A DNA stretch of 54,717 nt. Origin: Chrysochromulina parva (Eukaryota; Haptophyta; Prymnesiales; Chrysochromulinaceae). The stretch lies in contig PJAB01000037.1 of NCBI GenBank assembly GCA_002887195.1, positions 1-54,717 on the forward strand, written 5' to 3'. This document shows, piece after piece, positions 51,061 through 54,717 of the stretch (position 1 is the first letter of the stretch; each line of letters opens with the position of its first letter). Made by a program: the position numbers and the translations under genes. The notes below the pieces were generated by a model. That model saw nothing but the letters and a program-made list of their open reading frames with translations. It did not search any database and had not been told where the DNA came from.

Positions 51061-51673
51061 GACGATTGTCTGAGCCGAAAAAGACACAGATGGGTCGGGA
51101 GAAGAGGAGTCAGCTGCGTGCTGACAAATCTCCCTTACCTCCGTCAACTAGGCGCCATAGACCGAGTGCGAATTTGAGGTCAACGGAAAGGGCGAGGAAG
51201 GGTAGGCCTCGATTCGTTACGCTGGTGTGCAACGCTAGTGCAAGGCCCAAGGAAAGGCCAGGTTCAGGCTGCATCTGTGAGATGATGCGTGCGCGTGTGC
51301 CGTGTGCCCTCCGACCTCCGTATGAAGTGTGTTAAGAACGCGTCGATTGAGGAGTGTGTGTCGCCTCCTAACTGTGTCCTTCCTTTTTAAAGCTTTTGTG
51401 GTGTGTTTGGGTCTGGGGGGTAGGTGCGTGTGGTACGCCGCTGCTGGCAATGCTGGATGCTCATATGAGGGTGGTTGGAAGGGGGGCTGACCCTTGGGCT
51501 GACGCAGGTGGCCCGCCGCGACGTTCTTGTATTATGAGGGTCACTTCATTGTTCTGTTTTGCCGTGGCCAACAAAGTATGAATAGACGTGTGCGAGGTGC
51601 CTTAACGCATTTGAGTTTTGGTTTTACACATGACGGTGTGAATAAAGTTAGACGTGGCAGGAACTTCCTTGCC
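51061..51673. other. Spacer upstream of the gamma-ear-motif gene
   Basis: About 610 bp of mixed, less GC-rich DNA. 51380-51660 is T/G-rich and probably promoter and 5' UTR of the following gene. No coding signal. Confidence 0.35.
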
Positions 51674-54161
51674 ATGGATACGCTCGACGATGAAGAGGCG
51701 GACGACGATTTCTCGTCCTTCGGGCAAGCAGCGGGCGCCAAGACCGCGGCCGCAGTATCTCTTGACGACGAGTGAGACCTGTGCGAAGATCGAACCATCT
51801 CAACATGTGCATCTCCTTGCCATCCAATCTGTTCACTTCGTATTGACCAACTGGCGCGTGCGTCTTCGCAGTGATGACGACGATTTCAGGTGCACACACA
51901 GAATGCGCATCTCCAAATGTTCGTGGCACAACCAACCGCTGACTGTTTTCTTCATGTCTTGCACAGCGACTTCGGAGTGCCCGCTCGCCCGGTAGCGGCA
52001 CCCATCGACGGAGACGAGGATGACGATGAATTTTCAGAGGTGTCGGGACGTTTGCGCACGTCGGCTGTGATGGCGTGTGTCCATGACCTGGCTGAAGCTT
52101 GAGGCATTGCACGGCGCGCGTTTGGGCTTTTCTGCACATGCAAATGTCCTTTCTTATTCTGCCGCCGCCGTGTGTGCCTCTCGTCGTATTCTGACGCCGT
52201 GTGTGCCTCTCGTCACCGCAGTTTGCTATCCCTGCAAAGCTATCCGCACCCATTGGCGATTTCGATGCCAGCCCGAAGGTTCCGTCCGCATCGTTCGTGC
52301 CGACGGCGAAGTCGCCTGTGACCTTGCCTACAGAGGATGGCGACGACTTCAGTGACTTCGGTAGCTCGCAGCCTTCAGACTCTGTACCAGCCTCAGCCCA
52401 AGTGCCTGCCGAACCCGAGGTGCAGAGCACTGCTATGCCGACGGTGGCTTCATTCTCAAGCAGCACCGCTGCCCTAGAGTCAGATGAGTTCTCATATGTC
52501 TCGCCAGCCAAAGCCTGCCTCTCGAGCTCTTTCTCCGAGCCCGCTGCGCCTCCAGCACCCCAGGATAAGGAGGACGATGGATTCGGCGACTTTGAAGCAC
52601 CCCCAGCGCCTCCAGCACCCAAGGGTAAGGAGGACGATGGATTCGGCGACTTTGAAGCCCCCCCAGCGCCTCCAGCACCCCAGGGTAAGGAGGACGATGG
52701 ATTCGGCGACTTTGAAGCCCCCCCAGCGCCTCCAGCACCCCAGGGTAAGGAGGACGATGGATTCGGCGACTTTGAAGCCCCCCCAGCGCCTCCAGCACCC
52801 AAGGATAAGGAGGACGATGGGTTCGGCGACTTCGCAGATGCACCGGCACGGGCCGTCGGTCAGACGCGCGAGGACGACGACGGCTTCGGTGGATTTGCAG
52901 ATGCGAACACTCCCGCTGCATCTGCCGTAAAAGCCGACGATGTGCGCAAAAGGGACCACAGCCAGCCCGCGTGTGCGTGCAACCTTTCATTGTGTGTTGC
53001 TCGATTGCATTCGCAGGACTTTGGGGATTTCGACGCCGGCGGTTCTGCAACTGCGACAACTGATTTCAGCTCAGCGCCCGCGCCCGTGCCGCTACCTGTT
53101 GTGCCGACTCCGGCGCCGACCGCCCCTGGCCTCGTTCCGGCTGCCGTAGTGGATGGTCCTGATCCAACAGCTCTCAAGTTGGCAGCGGCCGACGCCCTCC
53201 TGCACGTGCTGCCCACGTCCGCGCAACTGCAGAGCACCGGTATGACAGGATGCCCGACGCTGGACCAGATGCTCTCGCAGCAGGTGCGTTCTCCTCCCAA
53301 AGAATGCGCATGTGCATGCCATGACCTGGTTCGCCTCGCCTTCCGCATTCATCATAGGTGGGACACCCAGGGGTCCCCGCTTGGAATACGTCGATTTGGC
53401 AGACCTTCGAGTCGCCACAGGACGCTTGGTCGTGGTCGAACTCTGTTCTCGAGCAGAGCCTTCTGCAGGCACTCGGAATGCCACGAGAGCAAGATACCTC
53501 ATCTACCGGTGCAGAAATGATGCCTCCGCCAGCTCCAGTGACGGTTCCCACGATGTCGAATGCGGACCAGCCTGGCTTCAACACGTTGCCAGCGAGCACT
53601 CGATTCGGCAATGACGCCTTCGACAGTTTCGCCCCCTTGTCACCAGCAGCTGCTGCAGTTAAGCCACCTGCTGCGCCCACCGCCAACGATGACTTTAGTG
53701 GGTTCGGTGGGTTCGCATCACCTCCAGCAGCTGCTGCTACGGTCGTGCCACCCGCTGCATCCGTAGCCGGAGATGACTTTGGTGGGTTCGGGGACTTCGC
53801 ATCGCCGCCAGCAGTAGCTGCCGCGGCCAAGCCACCCGCTGCATCCGTAGCCGGAGATGACTTTGGAGGGTTCGGGGACTTCGCATCGCCGCCAGCAGTA
53901 GCTGCCGCGGTCAAGCCACCCGCTGCATCCGTAGCCGGAGATGACTTTGGAGGGTTCGGGGGCTTCGACAGCTTTTCGTCTGCAGCGACGACCGCGCCTA
54001 ATGTGCCTAATATGCCTCCCGGCGCCCAGCTCGGCATCGCAGGCAAGTCTGGATCGCTGGATCCGAGTCCAACTCCAGCGGCTGCATCTTCTAGCTGGGT
54101 TGCAAAACTGCCCAATCTCGCCTTTGTGCTGAATGAGGCACTAGATCGTCCGTCCATGTGA
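51674..54161 (+). CDS. Aftiphilin/gamma-synergin-like clathrin adaptor accessory protein
   Basis: Six exons: 51674-51771, 51872-51889 (18 nt), 51967-52039, 52222-52941, 53017-53283, 53358-54161; introns 100, 77, 182, 75 and 74 bp, all GT-AG. Product 659 residues. It carries about 17 acidic FxxF motifs (DDDFSSF, DDDFSDF, DDGFGDF, GDDFGGFGDF), the signal bound by AP-1 gamma-ear and GGA-ear domains. Between two disordered motif arrays lies a compact part (about 330-445) with ALKLAAADALLHVLPTSAQL, CPTLDQMLSQQ, AWNTSIWQTF and SWSNSVLEQSLLQALGM, which resembles the clathrin-binding segment of aftiphilin/gamma-synergin. It probably links clathrin and adaptors at the trans-Golgi or endosomes. Each splice joins an acidic run to a DF or EF, which supports the model. 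Confidence 0.8.
52167..52214. repeat. Duplicated 19-mer beside an acceptor in the adaptor gene's third intron
   Basis: GCCGTGTGTGCCTCTCGTC occurs at 52167-52185 and again at 52196-52214, just before the acceptor CACCGCAG (ends 52221). A duplicated pyrimidine tract of this kind may change acceptor strength. Confidence 0.75.
52550..52850. repeat. 60-bp tandem array, five units, in the adaptor gene
   Basis: Five units with starts near 52561, 52621, 52681, 52741 and 52801. Each encodes 20 residues: APPAP, then KEDDGFGDFEAP. Central units are almost identical in DNA, so the array has expanded or been homogenised recently. Confidence 0.92.
53665..53970. repeat. 84-bp tandem array, about 3.5 units, in the adaptor gene
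   Basis: Units of 28 residues (PPAASVAGDDFGGFGDFASP, then PAVAAAAK) starting near 53662, 53746, 53830 and 53914. The middle two copies differ by only a few bases. It is independent of the 60-bp array upstream. Confidence 0.88.
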
Positions 54162-54683
54162 TGTCGTGGGACGCTGTGCACTGAGGGGCGACGGCATGAT
54201 TAGGCAAGATGGTGCTCGTCGCCAAAGATGGGGCAGTGTTGGCATGTGATCAATCTCCTCGCACGTGTGTCGACCTCTCGGCGTGCGAACGCTTTCGTGT
54301 GAACCTGGGAGTGTCTTGATGCTGAAGACTCCTGGGCTCTGTTCCTATCACACCGACAGACAGGTTTCGTGTCTCGTGTGCTCGGGCTCGGTCGGGACGG
54401 CGGACCCGGGTACAGACCCTAACAGAGTGCCCGGCGCGATGCATGCCTCCGCCCGCGTTTCCGGTATCGGCGCCGCGCGCCGCCACGCCAGCGAACAGCG
54501 TATTCGCCGTCAGAGGCGATATCGTTCCATGGTGTTCACATGGCGCGTTGCCGTTCTTGCCGGCCCGACCGTCAATGCGCGATCCGCTTTCTTCCCAGCT
54601 ATCATCGGCCCCACATCGTCGGCCGAACAACGCCAAGCTAGCGCCCCGCAAGCGGGTCAAGGCGCCCCAAGGTGGCCGGCGGA
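54162..54683. other. Spacer at window end, no gene seen
   Basis: 3' flank of the adaptor gene followed by CG-rich DNA. An open frame on the minus strand (54250-54660) is Arg/Gly-rich with no motifs. Confidence 0.35.
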
Positions 54684-54705
54684 GGGGGGGGGGGGGGGGG
54701 GGGGG
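54684..54705. repeat. 22-base G homopolymer at the window end
   Basis: Uninterrupted G run followed by CCCCGGGGGGCC. Most likely a sequencing or assembly artefact at a contig end. Confidence 0.8.
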
Positions 54706-54717
54706 CCCCGGGGGGCC

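Noticed and set aside
54684..54717. Poly-G end as a G-quadruplex or telomere
   Set aside because: A pure homopolymer at the last bases is far more likely a sequencing or assembly artefact.

Overview
The window is nuclear DNA from a GC-rich, photosynthetic, flagellated protist. A haptophyte alga is the best guess. Evidence: a fucoxanthin-chlorophyll a/c type light-harvesting protein (11607-12511), spliceosomal GT-AG introns of 47-254 bp, a eukaryotic tRNA-Gly(CCC), cilium-linked genes (DNAAF10/WDR92, a C20orf85/CIMIP1-like protein) and an LRR relic of a kind I associate with haptophytes. Other chlorophyll-c algae are not excluded. No operons, insertion sequences, CRISPR arrays or prokaryotic signals were seen.

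Layout. 1-2.5 kb: end of a PIP kinase and mitochondrial NDUFAF7. 3.3-11.1 kb, minus strand: an orphan protein with a PARP-type zinc-finger-like motif, a TLC-domain membrane protein and a 1,700-residue RPAP1. 11.3-16.6 kb: tRNA-Gly, a light-harvesting protein, an SGT co-chaperone and a sialyltransferase carrying ShK and EGF modules. 17-24.7 kb: an LRR/coiled-coil protein and a short CBP/p300 acetyltransferase. 24.9-33.2 kb: a KDEL-tailed ER protein, RAB2, a GT23-like fucosyltransferase, ISCA1 and ADAT1. 33.7-42.2 kb: ERH, ARPC4, the CIMIP1-like protein, a short orphan, a DUF2423 protein, EFG1, another orphan and DNAAF10. 42.6-49.7 kb: a GH51 arabinofuranosidase, EMC4, a small possibly secreted protein, MOB1 and a GCK-III-like Ste20 kinase. 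49.7-51.3 kb: degraded coding fragments. 51.7-54.2 kb: a six-exon protein full of acidic FxxF clathrin-adaptor (gamma-ear) motifs. The last bases are a 22-base G run at what is probably a contig end.

Genes are mostly intron-poor. I placed 18 introns by hand from protein-family continuity; all are GT-AG, and 11 of 18 donors have C at +4 (often GTGCG). Seven gene pairs are head-to-head with 138-230 bp between start codons. Two of these pair related functions: MOB1 with a Ste20 kinase (Hippo/SIN-type signalling) and DUF2423 with EFG1 (ribosome biogenesis).

Spacers of 0.3-2 kb hold no gene I can support. The main leads are the domain architectures (ShK-EGF-GT29; RST-like/TAZ/HAT without bromodomain, ZZ or TAZ2; Cys-module/GT23), a frame-preserving 18-nt microexon that completes an adaptor-binding motif, a 19-bp hairpin at 14.4 kb, and inverted (CAAGT)5 arrays around ADAT1.
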